Of a stretch of DNA of 39,082 nucleotides, positions 20,588 to 29,750 are shown piece by piece. Numbering within the stretch: the stretch's first letter is position 1; every line of letters starts with the position of its first letter. Made by a program: the position numbers and the translations under genes. This DNA comes from Pseudomonadota bacterium (lineage in GTDB: Bacteria > Bdellovibrionota > Bdellovibrionia > Bdellovibrionales > Bdellovibrionaceae). The stretch is from assembly GCA_021300175.1 (NCBI GenBank), contig JAJTIC010000005.1, positions 1-39,082 on the forward strand, read 5' to 3'. Below the pieces are notes generated by a model. That model was not told the origin of the DNA. It did no database searches and saw only the letters and a program-made list of their open reading frames with translations.

Positions 20588-21568
20588 ATGAGTTTGAAAA
20601 CCATCGAATTGGCGAAAAGCGTCTTAGATATTGAAGCCCAAGCCGTCTTGCAATTGAAATCTCGAATTGATGAACACTTTCTTAAAGCTGTCGATTTGAT
20701 GCTCGCGACCAAAGGAAAAGTGGTTTTGTGTGGGATTGGAAAATCGGGCCAGATGGCAAGAAAGATTTCTTCCACTCTGTCGTCGACAGGAACTCCCTCG
20801 GTGTTTGTACATCCTGCAGAAAGTGCGCATGGAGATCTTGGAACAATCACTAAAGAAGATCTTGTGATAGCGATTAGCTACGGAGGAGAGTCACCCGAGA
20901 TTGTCCCTCTTTTAACTTATGTAGCTCGCAAAGGAATTCCCTTGATTGCAATGACGGGGAAGACACAGTCCTCTTTGGCAAAAGCCGCACAAGTCGTTTT
21001 AGATATTTCCGTTGCGCGTGAAGCTTGTCCTTTAGAGCTGGCACCGACATCTAGCTCCACAGCGACTTTAGCGATGGGTGATGCACTCGCCATGGCTGTG
21101 ATGGATCGGAAAGGATTTTCTGCAGAAGATTTTGCAGAAAATCATCCTGGAGGCTCCCTTGGATTTCGCTTGTCTCGAGTCCGAGACGTCATGCACACAG
21201 GAGCTGGCTTCGTCGTCGTGACTGAAGAGACTCCGCTCAGGCAAGTGATTTCTAAAATGTCGCAAGCAGAAACTCGTGGGGCTGCCAGCATTGTGGGATC
21301 TCAAGGAGATCTCATTGGAATTATCACCGACGGTGATGTCCGCCGGCGTTTAGAGTCTTCCAGTGATCCTCTGAATGGTGTGGCTAAAGATATGATGACC
21401 AAGTCACCTCGTGCGATTGAAGCTGATGAGCTCGTTGAGAAAGCTCTTTTTCTGATGGAGCAATTTCGCATCAACGTGCTTTTTGTACTTGATAGTGCTG
21501 TTCAAGGTTCAAGAAAACCTGTAGGTGTCGTCCATATTCAAGATTTGCTCAGAAACAAAGTTCGTTAG
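20588..21568 (+). CDS. kdsD: Arabinose-5-phosphate isomerase (KdsD/KpsF)
   Basis: 326 residues. Converts ribulose 5-phosphate to arabinose 5-phosphate, the first committed step to Kdo. An SIS domain at about 30-175 has GIGKSGQMARKISSTLSSTGTPS, HPAESAHGDLG and AISYGGESPEI, ending in ELAPTSSSTATLAMGDALA. The linker FAENHPGGSLGFRL leads into two CBS domains (about 200-260 and 270-326). The architecture and length match KdsD/KpsF closely. It follows pyrG after 9 bases. The next enzyme of the pathway, KdsA, is not encoded in this window. Confidence 0.96.
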   Translation: MSLKTIELAKSVLDIEAQAVLQLKSRIDEHFLKAVDLMLATKGKVVLCGIGKSGQMARKISSTLSSTGTPSVFVHPAESAHGDLGTITKEDLVIAISYGGESPEIVPLLTYVARKGIPLIAMTGKTQSSLAKAAQVVLDISVAREACPLELAPTSSSTATLAMGDALAMAVMDRKGFSAEDFAENHPGGSLGFRLSRVRDVMHTGAGFVVVTEETPLRQVISKMSQAETRGAASIVGSQGDLIGIITDGDVRRRLESSSDPLNGVAKDMMTKSPRAIEADELVEKALFLMEQFRINVLFVLDSAVQGSRKPVGVVHIQDLLRNKVR

Positions 21569-21613
21569 CTCCTGCTGTTTGGCCATTTGGTCTGGGTTCA
21601 TTTGTAGTTTGTT

Positions 21614-22159
21614 GTGAATTTGAAAAAACAAAATCACAATGAAGAAATGACCCTGCAAGTTTCTCAGCTCAAAACAGTCAAAATGCTGGTTCTCGATGTG
21701 GATGGAATCCTGACGGATTGCCGTGTTTGGCTTTCTGATTCCGGAGAATGGCGAAGACGTTTTTCGATTCGTGATGGGGCAGGCATCAAGCTTTTGCAAG
21801 AAGCTGGGTACAAAACCGCGATCATTACAGGTTCAAAAGCTGAAGATATTCGCAAACGAGCAGAGCACCTCAAGATCGATTATTTTTTTGAAGGGGCCTT
21901 AGATAAAGAACCCAGCTTTCAGGAACTTCAAAAGAAATCAGGACTTAAGCCTAATGAGATGGCTTACATGGGCGACGATTACTTTGATGTTCCTGTACTT
22001 TCGTCGGTGGCCTTTGCAGCCACGGTCAGTGATGCCATGGAATCTGCCAAAGAAGTGTGTCACTATGTAGCAGCGCGACCTGCAGGAAACGGGGCTGTGC
22101 GCGAAGTGTGTGAGTTAATTTTAAAGTACGGGGCCTTCGCAAAGGGTAAAGCAACATGA
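21614..22159 (+). CDS. kdsC: 3-deoxy-manno-octulosonate-8-phosphatase
   Basis: 181 residues if started at GTG 21614; ATG 21647 (170 residues) is an equally good start, and neither has a strong ribosome binding site. A HAD-family phosphatase of the small tetrameric C0 type without a cap domain, removing phosphate from Kdo-8-phosphate. Motif I is LDVDGILTD, motif II AIITGSKAE, motif III lysine in GALDKEPSF, motif IV MGDDYFDVPVL. The C-terminal tail AARPAGNGAVREVCELIL is the KdsC signature that covers the neighbouring active site. Its end overlaps the gltA start by 4 bases (ATGA), coupling Kdo synthesis genes to the following envelope machine. Confidence 0.94.
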   Translation: MNLKKQNHNEEMTLQVSQLKTVKMLVLDVDGILTDCRVWLSDSGEWRRRFSIRDGAGIKLLQEAGYKTAIITGSKAEDIRKRAEHLKIDYFFEGALDKEPSFQELQKKSGLKPNEMAYMGDDYFDVPVLSSVAFAATVSDAMESAKEVCHYVAARPAGNGAVREVCELILKYGAFAKGKAT

Positions 22160-22884
22160 AGCAACAACTAGTGAATCTCTCTCTGTGTTTCTCGCTCTCA
22201 ATGATGACTGCGCAAGCATTTGCGGAAGTGATCGAGTTCCCCACAGAAGAGTTGGCGCAGGAGTCTGTTCTCCCTAAATTTGATCGACCCGTGTCAGTTA
22301 AAAACAGAAATGTTGAAACCGCTCAAAAAATTGAGCTCGGTGCTTATTACGGTTGGAATGTGCTTGAGCCCATTTTGAATCCTTCAAAATTTGGTCTGAT
22401 CGGTGCTTATCATCTGAATGAAGATGCGGCCATCAGTTTAAATTTTTCTATGTGGATGAAAGGACTTAACTCGCAGTACACGGATGGGTTGAGCGGAGGA
22501 AGCATCGATCTTGATTTTACAAGGGCGCCACAACTGAAATACTCAGCATATGGGTTTTATGAATGGAAGCTTTTTTACGGAAAAATAAGTGTGACCAAAT
22601 CCGCAGTGACCAACACACACATTTATCCCATGCTGGGAGCGGGTGTGACTTCTTATGAAAATAAGACTTATCCGGGCATTGCCGGTGGAGTAGGCCAGAA
22701 GTTCTATTTTGGAAAGGCTTTGGCTTTACGAATTGACTTCAGATATCAGTATGGGCAACAACCGTCTCCATTTCAAAGAGGGGTGATGGGAAACTCAAAT
22801 ACAACAAGACCTTCCAAGTCTTCGTTCCAAGATAAATGGGCTCTGTCAAATCACTTGGAATTTGGCGTGAGTTATTTGTTCTAG
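22156..22884 (+). CDS. gltA: GltA-like outer membrane beta-barrel protein
   Basis: 242 residues with a signal peptide (about 1-23, ending AQAFA). The mature protein has alternating strands (AYYGWNVLEPIL, AAISLNFSMWM, KLFYGKISV, LALRIDFRYQYG) and ends in Phe (GVSYLF), the usual BAM-recognised end of an outer membrane barrel. It resembles the barrel family that accompanies the Glt/Nfs machines of Myxococcus. Synteny with the following gltB-G and aglRQS genes supports naming it GltA; which of the two barrel genes is GltA and which GltB is by order only. It is linked to kdsC by a 4-base overlap. Confidence 0.7.
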   Translation: MKQQLVNLSLCFSLSMMTAQAFAEVIEFPTEELAQESVLPKFDRPVSVKNRNVETAQKIELGAYYGWNVLEPILNPSKFGLIGAYHLNEDAAISLNFSMWMKGLNSQYTDGLSGGSIDLDFTRAPQLKYSAYGFYEWKLFYGKISVTKSAVTNTHIYPMLGAGVTSYENKTYPGIAGGVGQKFYFGKALALRIDFRYQYGQQPSPFQRGVMGNSNTTRPSKSSFQDKWALSNHLEFGVSYLF

Positions 22885-22973
22885 TCCTTTGAAGAGTCTA
22901 GTTTCCGACTCGTAAGATACAAGTCCTTAGAAAAATTAGATATTTTTAAATAAGCAACATCATGAGGTCTTGC

Positions 22974-23807
22974 ATGCTAGAGCTTCGTCGATTCTCTTTG
23001 TGGATATTTTTAGTGATCGTGAATTTTTCGGTGTCGTCTTGGGCCCAGTCCGCCGACGATTCCATATTACCGCCAGAAGCCAATTCAGAACTAGATATCA
23101 TCGAGCAAGAGCTTGAAAAGAATCGAACTCCTCAGCCAGCACCCCTGATTGAAGGACCTCAAGCAGATAATAAGCTAGAAAACTTCACAGGACTTGGGAC
23201 GCTCGCGCCCTTCAGTGAAATCTCAGTGATTCAAAAAAGATTTTTGCCCAAGACAGGGCGCTTTCAAGCGTATGGGTCCTTTGCCAATGTGGTGAATGAT
23301 CCTTGGTTTATGGGAATCGGAGTCAGTGGACGTCTTGCCTATTATTTTACGGAAGCGTGGGGCGTTGAAGCCACAGGAAGCTTTCTTTCAAATTCAGAGA
23401 GGCAATCAGCAAAAGATTTGTATGAAGAGCATCGAGTTCGTCCGGATTCCTTTATTCATGCTAAGAGCTATATGGGACTTGCGGCCATTTGGACACCGAT
23501 TTACGGGAAGACAACTTTGTTCAATCAGCGAATCATTCCATTTGATATGTATTTCACCGCAGGAGCGGGAAGTTCTGCTTTAGATGGCGGAACGGGCGGA
23601 AGTACCATTCACACAGGGACAGGGCAAATTTATGCCATCAACAAGTCCATGGGTTTTCGCTGGGATTTGAGCTGGAATTTTATTCGTGCTCGGGCAACCC
23701 CGAAATCTGATTCTGGTGAAGGAAAACCTGGATCTGAAGGCTATTACAACAATTTAATTCTCAGTGCTGGGATCAGTTGGTTCTTCCCAGAAGCGAAATA
23801 CAGGTGA
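22974..23807 (+). CDS. gltB: GltB-like outer membrane beta-barrel protein
   Basis: 277 residues from ATG 22974, chosen because GAGGT lies 6 bases upstream; an in-frame ATG at 22962 has no such site. A signal peptide (to about SSWAQS, 21-26) is followed by an acidic Pro-rich linker, then a barrel domain from about 75 with GRFQAYGSFANVVNDPWFMGIGVSGRLAYYFTEAWGVEATGSF, typical of the myxobacterial outer membrane barrel family. It ends with the strand LILSAGISWFF. A 77-89-base AT-rich gap separates it from gltA and may hold a promoter. It is predicted to form the outer membrane part of the Glt-type complex with GltA. Confidence 0.7.
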   Translation: MLELRRFSLWIFLVIVNFSVSSWAQSADDSILPPEANSELDIIEQELEKNRTPQPAPLIEGPQADNKLENFTGLGTLAPFSEISVIQKRFLPKTGRFQAYGSFANVVNDPWFMGIGVSGRLAYYFTEAWGVEATGSFLSNSERQSAKDLYEEHRVRPDSFIHAKSYMGLAAIWTPIYGKTTLFNQRIIPFDMYFTAGAGSSALDGGTGGSTIHTGTGQIYAINKSMGFRWDLSWNFIRARATPKSDSGEGKPGSEGYYNNLILSAGISWFFPEAKYR

Positions 23808-23815
23808 GGTGCTGG

Positions 23816-25435
23816 ATGAGATCATCTAAATTACTTCTTGGATGTCTTCTGTTGCTCAGTCTTGCAAGCTCGGCTCAGTCTCAAAGAAAAGCAGCGCCAA
23901 ATGCTGCGAAGAAAGCGCCTACTAAACCTGCTGTCAGTGCCCCAGCCAATCGAGCTCCCGTGGCACAGAGGAAAGGTCCTCAAAATCGAGCGGCGGCTCA
24001 GCTTTCTGAAGCGCTGTCACTCGCGCGCTCTGGGGCCTATGACCGAGCGAGCGTGATGCTTTATCGCTTGTCGAGAAATCCAGAGCTTGCAGCGCAACGC
24101 CAGCAGATTAAGTACTTGCTGGGTGTTTCTTTGATGGAGCAAAAATATTACCAAGTTGCTGCATTTCAATTTGTGGATGTGATTCGTAATGGGGAATCCA
24201 AATACACCAAGCAATCCATCGAAAAATTGTCTTTGGTGGCAGATGCTCTCGGTGATGACAGTCTTTTGAATTATGCCATTTCACGAGTTCGTTTAGATGA
24301 TTTCCCTGAAAAGTACAAAGACATGGTTTACTTTCGACTTGGGGAAATTAAGCTGAAAAACAAAGCTTATGCTGAAGCCGTGCAGAGTTTTGCTCGAGTG
24401 CCAGCTTCCAGTAAGTATTATTCCCAAGCTCTTTATAATAGAGGCCTTGCGCATCTTGAAGCCAATCAGACATCGGAAGCGCAAAAAGTTTTTGAACAAC
24501 TTTTGTCAAATAGAACTAACTCTGGCGTGACCGACACCAATCGAGTGGCAGCACAAATGGCGTTAGCGAGAACTTTCTATCAAGCCCAAAATTGGGATGG
24601 TTCGATTGAAGCTTATCGGCAAGTGCCGAGGGATCATGAGTTCTGGCACGATGCGCTTTTTGAACAAAGCTGGGCTTACCTTAGGGCTGCAAAGTTTCGA
24701 AGTGCTCTTTCAAATTTTCAATCCTTGCACTCTACGTTCTATGAAGATCATTATTTGCCGGAATCTCTTTTACTTCGTTCTATCGTGTTTCTTTACATTT
24801 GTAAGTATGACGAAATGGAAAAGGTTCTCGATCTTTTTGAGAGAAGTTATGGAAGTATTCGTTCGAAACTGGGCACAAAGCTCAGCTCAGTCAAGGATCC
24901 CATCGAGTACTATCAAGAACTTGAAAAAGCGCTTCAGTTTAAAATAGGCAAAAGTGATAAGAGCCAACTGAAAACTCCTTACGCTGTTTTGAGATATATC
25001 CTGGGTCAAGGGGATGTGAAGCGATCGATGACTTATCTGAAAACACTGGGTGATGAGAAGCAAAAAATGGAATCCAATCCCACTTTCAGCCGATCGGCGC
25101 TCTTATCTTACGCGCAAAAGATCCTGAACAATCGAATGAAAAATACTCGAATTGCCATTGGAGAAATGTCTAAAGGACATATGGCAACTGTTCGAGCAGA
25201 GCTACGAGATCTTTACGAGCAAGCTGGATTTGTGAGATATGAAATGATCAATGGTCGTAAAGAAACACTGAAGAAGAAGATCGCTGGTAAAGACATTCCC
25301 ACAGATCAAATTGATGAAAACGTAAAGCGAGATTTCTTTGTTCAAAATGGGTACGAATACTACCCGTTCCAAGGTGAATATTGGTTGGATGAAGTCGGAA
25401 ATTATCATTATTTAGGAAAACAATCTTGTGAGTAG
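23816..25435 (+). CDS. gltC: GltC-like periplasmic TPR protein
   Basis: 539 residues from ATG 23816 (GAGGTG upstream); a TTG at 23777 would extend it into gltB and spoil the signal peptide. A signal peptide covers about 1-22 and an Ala/Pro/Lys-rich stretch about 23-55. Tetratricopeptide-type helical repeats run from about 60 to 340 (for example AYAEAVQSFARVPASSKYY, SQALYNRGLAHLEANQT, WDGSIEAYRQVP). The C-terminal third (about 400-539) is charged and helical without clear repeats. In the Glt model, GltC links barrel proteins to periplasmic partners. Its stop overlaps the possible upstream GTG of gltD. Confidence 0.72.
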   Translation: MRSSKLLLGCLLLLSLASSAQSQRKAAPNAAKKAPTKPAVSAPANRAPVAQRKGPQNRAAAQLSEALSLARSGAYDRASVMLYRLSRNPELAAQRQQIKYLLGVSLMEQKYYQVAAFQFVDVIRNGESKYTKQSIEKLSLVADALGDDSLLNYAISRVRLDDFPEKYKDMVYFRLGEIKLKNKAYAEAVQSFARVPASSKYYSQALYNRGLAHLEANQTSEAQKVFEQLLSNRTNSGVTDTNRVAAQMALARTFYQAQNWDGSIEAYRQVPRDHEFWHDALFEQSWAYLRAAKFRSALSNFQSLHSTFYEDHYLPESLLLRSIVFLYICKYDEMEKVLDLFERSYGSIRSKLGTKLSSVKDPIEYYQELEKALQFKIGKSDKSQLKTPYAVLRYILGQGDVKRSMTYLKTLGDEKQKMESNPTFSRSALLSYAQKILNNRMKNTRIAIGEMSKGHMATVRAELRDLYEQAGFVRYEMINGRKETLKKKIAGKDIPTDQIDENVKRDFFVQNGYEYYPFQGEYWLDEVGNYHYLGKQSCE

Positions 25436-25439
25436 AAAT

Positions 25440-28400
25440 ATGAAACACTTAATATTAGCAGCCCTTCTTGCCCCAAGTCTGGCGCTGATGTCAGAAGTTT
25501 ATGCTCAGCCTAAAAAACAAGCTTCTCAAGGGAAAAAAACCATCGGTGAACTTCTGAAGCAAGCTGATCGAGGTGCCGGTATGTCTTTGGGTGAAAAACG
25601 AGGCATTTCGCTCCCAGGGGGCTCTGCCGAGCCCACGAGTCGCCCTCGAACCAAGGTCGAATTGAATCAAGTGAAACCACCAAGAACTTCCTCATTTTTC
25701 GAGGACGCGTCTTCAGACCAAGCAAAACTTGAGAAGATTACAGACCAGCAAATCAATGAACTGTTTAAACTCACACAGAAGTTTAGAAATTCTCCCCAAA
25801 GAGGAGAGCTTTGGTTGCGCCTTGCGGAGCTTTATGTGGAAAAAGCAGGAGTGATCGACTTTCGCAAGCAAGGGGAGTTCGATCAGAAGCTTCGTGATTT
25901 TCAAGAAGGACGAAGTACAGTCAAACCGAAACTTGACTTAAGAGATGCTAAAGAATTCAATAAAAAAGCGATTCAACTTTATGAATGGTTTCTCAGAGAC
26001 TTTCCTCAAGATGAAAAAACTGATCAAGCTTTGTTTTTTTTAGGCTATAACAATTTTGAAATTGGAGAGCTCAAAAAAGGCACCCAGTATTACTCAAGAC
26101 TGACAAAAGAATTTCCACGGTCACCTTATGTGGTTGAAGCTAACTTTGCTTTGGGTGAGTACTACTTTGAAAATGAAAAATGGAGTGAGGCCCTTAAATC
26201 CTACCGAGAAGTATTAAAAAATCGCAGACATCGTCTTTTCACATTCTCACTTTACAAAGCAGCTTGGTGCGAATTCAGAAGTGGAAATACCGAGAGGGCT
26301 CTCAAGACCATGGAGCTTTTAGTTAAATCGAGTAAAGAAGCAAGTGCGCAGGCCGCAGCTGGTCGCAAGATATTAAACAAAAATCGCTTGGAATCAGAGG
26401 GTTTACGAGACATTGTCTTGTTTTATGCAGAAGTTGGAAATCCTGAACAAGCTCCTGCATACTTTGTCAACTTGGCTGGTAATGATTCAAAAAACTACCT
26501 CGAGAAGCTTGCTTATTACTATGGTGATAAAGGAAATTTGCTTGGGGCAAGAACTGTCTTCAATTATTTGATCAAAGAAGATCCCACAAATCCTAAAGCC
26601 TTTGATTTTAAGTACCAAGTAGTGCGTTTGTACTCAAATGCTCGACGGAGTCGTGAATTTCGTGATGAAATGTTCGCTTGGATCAGAGATTTTGGGGCTG
26701 GCAGCTCTTGGTATCAGGCTAACAAAGGAAACTCGGAACTGGTTGAAAGTTCGGTCCGATTGAGAGAAACAACTTTGAGGAACTATGTTCTGCAGCAGCA
26801 TCAAACTGCTCAGAACTCTCGAGCTGCATTCTCTCAAGGCCTTGCAGTTGAGGGATATCGTCTCTATTTAGGTGAATTTAAGACTTCTCCCAGCATCGCA
26901 GATATGCGGTTTTACTTTGGGGAACTGCTCTACGATATGAAGAGATACGATGATGCCAGTGCCCAATATCGCTGGGTGGTCGAAAACGGGCAAGGCAGTA
27001 AGTTTCAGTTGCAAGCAGCAGAAAATATCGTGATTGCTTTAGAAAAAGACTTACCGAAGGACGAACAGATTGCCGCTAAAGTGGGAAAAACTTTGGACCC
27101 CGTGGCTTTTGATCCTAAAGTTTCTCGATTTGTGGAAACTTCGCTCTGGTACATCAACAAATTCCCGAGCTCTGAAAAGATCGTGGAAATGCAGTTTAGA
27201 ATTGGCCGGCTCCACTATCAACACAACCAATTTGATCAAGCGATTCCCTATTTCCGAGAGATCGTTCAAAAGCACCCACGAACAAAATACGCAGAGTACT
27301 CCGCCAACTTGTTGCTGGATATCTACAACCTTCGTAAGGACTATGAGGGCCTGGCGAAAGCAGGAAATGAGCTTCTTGCATTGCCTGGAATCTCATCCTC
27401 TAAAGCAGGAGGGGATATTCGTGATGTTCTTGAAAAAGCTTCCTTTAAGAGAGCACAGGATATGGAAGTTTCTAAAGATTATGCAGGCTCGGCAGCACAG
27501 TTTGAAGCTTTCTCGAAACAAAACCCATCTTCTCCATTAGCGACTTCAGCCATCTTCAATGCAGCAATTAATTTCGAAAGAGCTGGTCAGAATAGTCAGG
27601 CGATTCGTTCCCACGAAGCCGTATTGGCTTCGAAAGCCAAACCAGCTGAAGCTCTGAAACCAAAATCACGTCGAATTCTTGCTAAACTAAAGCAAGATTC
27701 AGGTCGTTTAGAGGAAGCAGCTCAGCTTTACAGAGCTTCTGCCGTCGAGAGTAAAAATGATCCACTGGCACCGAATATGTACTTTAATGCAGCGATCCTG
27801 TTTGAAGCTTTAGGAAGAAACAGAGAAGCGATCCAAAACTATCGGTCTTTCTTTGATCTGAATAAAAAAGCGGACCGAGTTGATGCTATTTTTCAAATCG
27901 CAACTCTCCATCGAAAAGACGGGCAGTGGACTGTGGCCGTTGAAAAGTATGAAGAGTACTTGCAATTAGGAGCAAGGGATCAGGAAAGAGTCGTTGAAGC
28001 CTCTTACTGGGTTTATGAAGGAAGTCGTCGCTTAGGAAGAAAGAAAGCTGCCGATGAGTGGCAAGGTAAAACTTTAGCGACTCAAAAAAGGTTTGCTCCT
28101 AACCGTAAAGGCGCAGGAGCTCTTTACGCTGCCAGAATTCGTATGAGTCAAGCTCGAGAACAGTTTGAAGATCTAAAGAAAGTTAAAATTCCTGCAAAGC
28201 CCTCTGAGCAGCAAAGAGCGGTCCAGAAGAAAATCGCACTCGTGACCGAACTCAATGGCGCACTCACTGATGTTGTAAAGTTTGATGCCCCTGAGGAGAT
28301 AGTCTCTGCACTTTCTGTTCTTGGTCAGGTGAACATCCATATGTTTGAGGCTCTGATCGGCGCACCTGTGCCTTCAGGGCTCACTGAGGAACAAAAGAAG

Positions 28401-28616
28401 CAGTATCAAGAAGGAGTGGCCAAGATTGCAGATCCCTTTTTGCAAAAGGGGAAAGAAAGTTTGCGCGCCTCCCTAGTGAGGGCCTCGGAGCTGGATGCTT
28501 ACCCACAAGATTACTTTCAGGCACGAACAATTTTAGCTCGTATTGATTCTACTTCAGTTTATGAGCATGGTGAACAAGCCGCTGAAGTGAAGTTTGGCAG
28601 CTGGATGGGGTTATAA
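25440..28616 (+). CDS. gltD: GltD/AgmU-like large periplasmic TPR protein
   Basis: 1058 residues from ATG 25440; an in-frame GTG at 25428 (overlapping gltC) is possible and adds four residues. A signal peptide (HLILAALLAPSLALMSEVYAQ) is followed by a linker (about 25-95), then many TPR-like repeats over nearly the whole length, for example ALFFLGYNNFEIGELKKGTQYYSRLTKEFP, VEANFALGEYYFENEKWSEALKSYREVL, AIPYFREIVQKHP and AIQNYRSFFDLNKK. The length and composition match AgmU/GltD, the large periplasmic scaffold of the Myxococcus machine. No catalytic motif is seen. It is followed after 2 bases by gltE. Confidence 0.76.
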   Translation: MKHLILAALLAPSLALMSEVYAQPKKQASQGKKTIGELLKQADRGAGMSLGEKRGISLPGGSAEPTSRPRTKVELNQVKPPRTSSFFEDASSDQAKLEKITDQQINELFKLTQKFRNSPQRGELWLRLAELYVEKAGVIDFRKQGEFDQKLRDFQEGRSTVKPKLDLRDAKEFNKKAIQLYEWFLRDFPQDEKTDQALFFLGYNNFEIGELKKGTQYYSRLTKEFPRSPYVVEANFALGEYYFENEKWSEALKSYREVLKNRRHRLFTFSLYKAAWCEFRSGNTERALKTMELLVKSSKEASAQAAAGRKILNKNRLESEGLRDIVLFYAEVGNPEQAPAYFVNLAGNDSKNYLEKLAYYYGDKGNLLGARTVFNYLIKEDPTNPKAFDFKYQVVRLYSNARRSREFRDEMFAWIRDFGAGSSWYQANKGNSELVESSVRLRETTLRNYVLQQHQTAQNSRAAFSQGLAVEGYRLYLGEFKTSPSIADMRFYFGELLYDMKRYDDASAQYRWVVENGQGSKFQLQAAENIVIALEKDLPKDEQIAAKVGKTLDPVAFDPKVSRFVETSLWYINKFPSSEKIVEMQFRIGRLHYQHNQFDQAIPYFREIVQKHPRTKYAEYSANLLLDIYNLRKDYEGLAKAGNELLALPGISSSKAGGDIRDVLEKASFKRAQDMEVSKDYAGSAAQFEAFSKQNPSSPLATSAIFNAAINFERAGQNSQAIRSHEAVLASKAKPAEALKPKSRRILAKLKQDSGRLEEAAQLYRASAVESKNDPLAPNMYFNAAILFEALGRNREAIQNYRSFFDLNKKADRVDAIFQIATLHRKDGQWTVAVEKYEEYLQLGARDQERVVEASYWVYEGSRRLGRKKAADEWQGKTLATQKRFAPNRKGAGALYAARIRMSQAREQFEDLKKVKIPAKPSEQQRAVQKKIALVTELNGALTDVVKFDAPEEIVSALSVLGQVNIHMFEALIGAPVPSGLTEEQKKQYQEGVAKIADPFLQKGKESLRASLVRASELDAYPQDYFQARTILARIDSTSVYEHGEQAAEVKFGSWMGL

Positions 28617-28618
28617 TA

Positions 28619-29452
28619 ATGAAAAAGAAAATCACAATATTTCTCTTTCTTGGATTAATCAGTGGCTGCGGAAGCACACCGAAGCAAGAGGTCAGTGAAT
28701 CCATCGATCTTACTCCAGCAGCTCAAGACTCATTGGTTTCAGTCCCGACGACAACAGCTCAGCCTCCCCGTTCAGCACCGGCGCCAGTCGCTCAAAATCC
28801 TCTGACGGATGCCATTAAGTCAGGAAGTGACGAACAGATTTTCAGAGCTGCCACAGAAATTCTTTCAAGTAGTCCGCAAGATCTCAAAGCTTTGAACGCC
28901 ATGGGACTTTACCATTACAGAAAATCACAGTTTCAAGCCGCACTCTTTTTCTTTTCTCGAGGATTGAAGACAGCTCCTAATTCATCAGATCTTTACAACA
29001 ATATTGGCCTGGCTCACTTGGGGTTGGGTGATAAAAGAGAAGCAATTCTCGCTTTTAGAAAAGCCATTGAACTCAATCCTAATGATGCCAATGCCGCGGC
29101 AAATTTGGGGTTCATCTATCTTCAGGATAAAGACCATGTAAAAGCAAAAGTGGCTTTTGAAATGGCGATGAAAAAGCACAGCAAAGATCCACGAGTTCTG
29201 ACGAATTACGGTGTGGCGCTTGCGGCAGCAAGAGATTTTTCAAGCGCAGAAAAGCAGTACCAAGAGGCCTTAAAGCTGAATAGTAACTTCCAACCAGCGA
29301 TGCTGAATCTCGCGATTCTTTATGTTGATCACCAGAAAGAGTTCGACAAAGGTCTAGCTCTCATCAACAAGATGAAGTTCTTAGGACTTTCGTCTGAATC
29401 TAGGTCACTAATTAATGCATTGGAAAATAAAGCAAAAGCTGGTGTAAAATAG
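28619..29452 (+). CDS. gltE: GltE-like TPR lipoprotein
   Basis: 277 residues with a lipoprotein signal peptide ending in LISGC (acylated C17) and a Ser/Pro/Gln-rich linker (about 20-65). Well-formed TPRs run from about 75 to 250: AMGLYHYRKSQFQAALFFFSRGLKTAPN, LYNNIGLAHLGLGDKREAILAFRKAIELNPN, AAANLGFIYLQDKDHVKAKVAFEMAMKKH, and NYGVALAAARDFSSAEKQYQEALKLNSN. Residue 2-3 after Cys is Gly-Ser, so outer membrane sorting is likely under the E. coli rule. It is predicted to hold the periplasmic GltD scaffold to the outer membrane. The start lies 2 bases after gltD. Confidence 0.74.
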   Translation: MKKKITIFLFLGLISGCGSTPKQEVSESIDLTPAAQDSLVSVPTTTAQPPRSAPAPVAQNPLTDAIKSGSDEQIFRAATEILSSSPQDLKALNAMGLYHYRKSQFQAALFFFSRGLKTAPNSSDLYNNIGLAHLGLGDKREAILAFRKAIELNPNDANAAANLGFIYLQDKDHVKAKVAFEMAMKKHSKDPRVLTNYGVALAAARDFSSAEKQYQEALKLNSNFQPAMLNLAILYVDHQKEFDKGLALINKMKFLGLSSESRSLINALENKAKAGVK

Positions 29453-29468
29453 GAACTGAGGTTTCATC

Positions 29469-29750
29469 ATGAAGTTTGCAGCAGTGATTTTCGCAGCATG
29501 GATGTTTTCTTTCTCGAGTAACGCTTTTGCGCAAAATGCACAGAGTGCTGCTGCACCAGGTAAAGAGAGAAAACAAACTTTGAGTTTTGAAGATGAACTT
29601 GTGGAGGGTTCGACCCAAAAGCCTGAACTCTTTTACCTTTTTCAGAAAAAGAACTTCAACTATAAAAGACTGATTCGATTAAGAGAAAATTTTCTTCCTG
29701 AGATGAGAAGAACATCAGAAGATATTCAGCGCAGCCGGAGTTCGAATTGA
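29469..29750 (+). CDS. gltF: GltF-like small exported protein
   Basis: 93 residues with a clear signal peptide (about 1-22, ending SNAFA). The mature part of about 70 residues holds the block LSFEDELVEGSTQKPELFYLFQKKNFNYKRLIRLRENFLPEMR, which looks conserved-type rather than random: charged, amphipathic, with aromatic residues. I cannot assign a domain. The name rests on place in the cluster between gltE and gltG and on small size. Its stop overlaps the start of gltG by 4 bases (TTGA), so the two are translationally coupled. Confidence 0.55.
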   Translation: MKFAAVIFAAWMFSFSSNAFAQNAQSAAAPGKERKQTLSFEDELVEGSTQKPELFYLFQKKNFNYKRLIRLRENFLPEMRRTSEDIQRSRSSN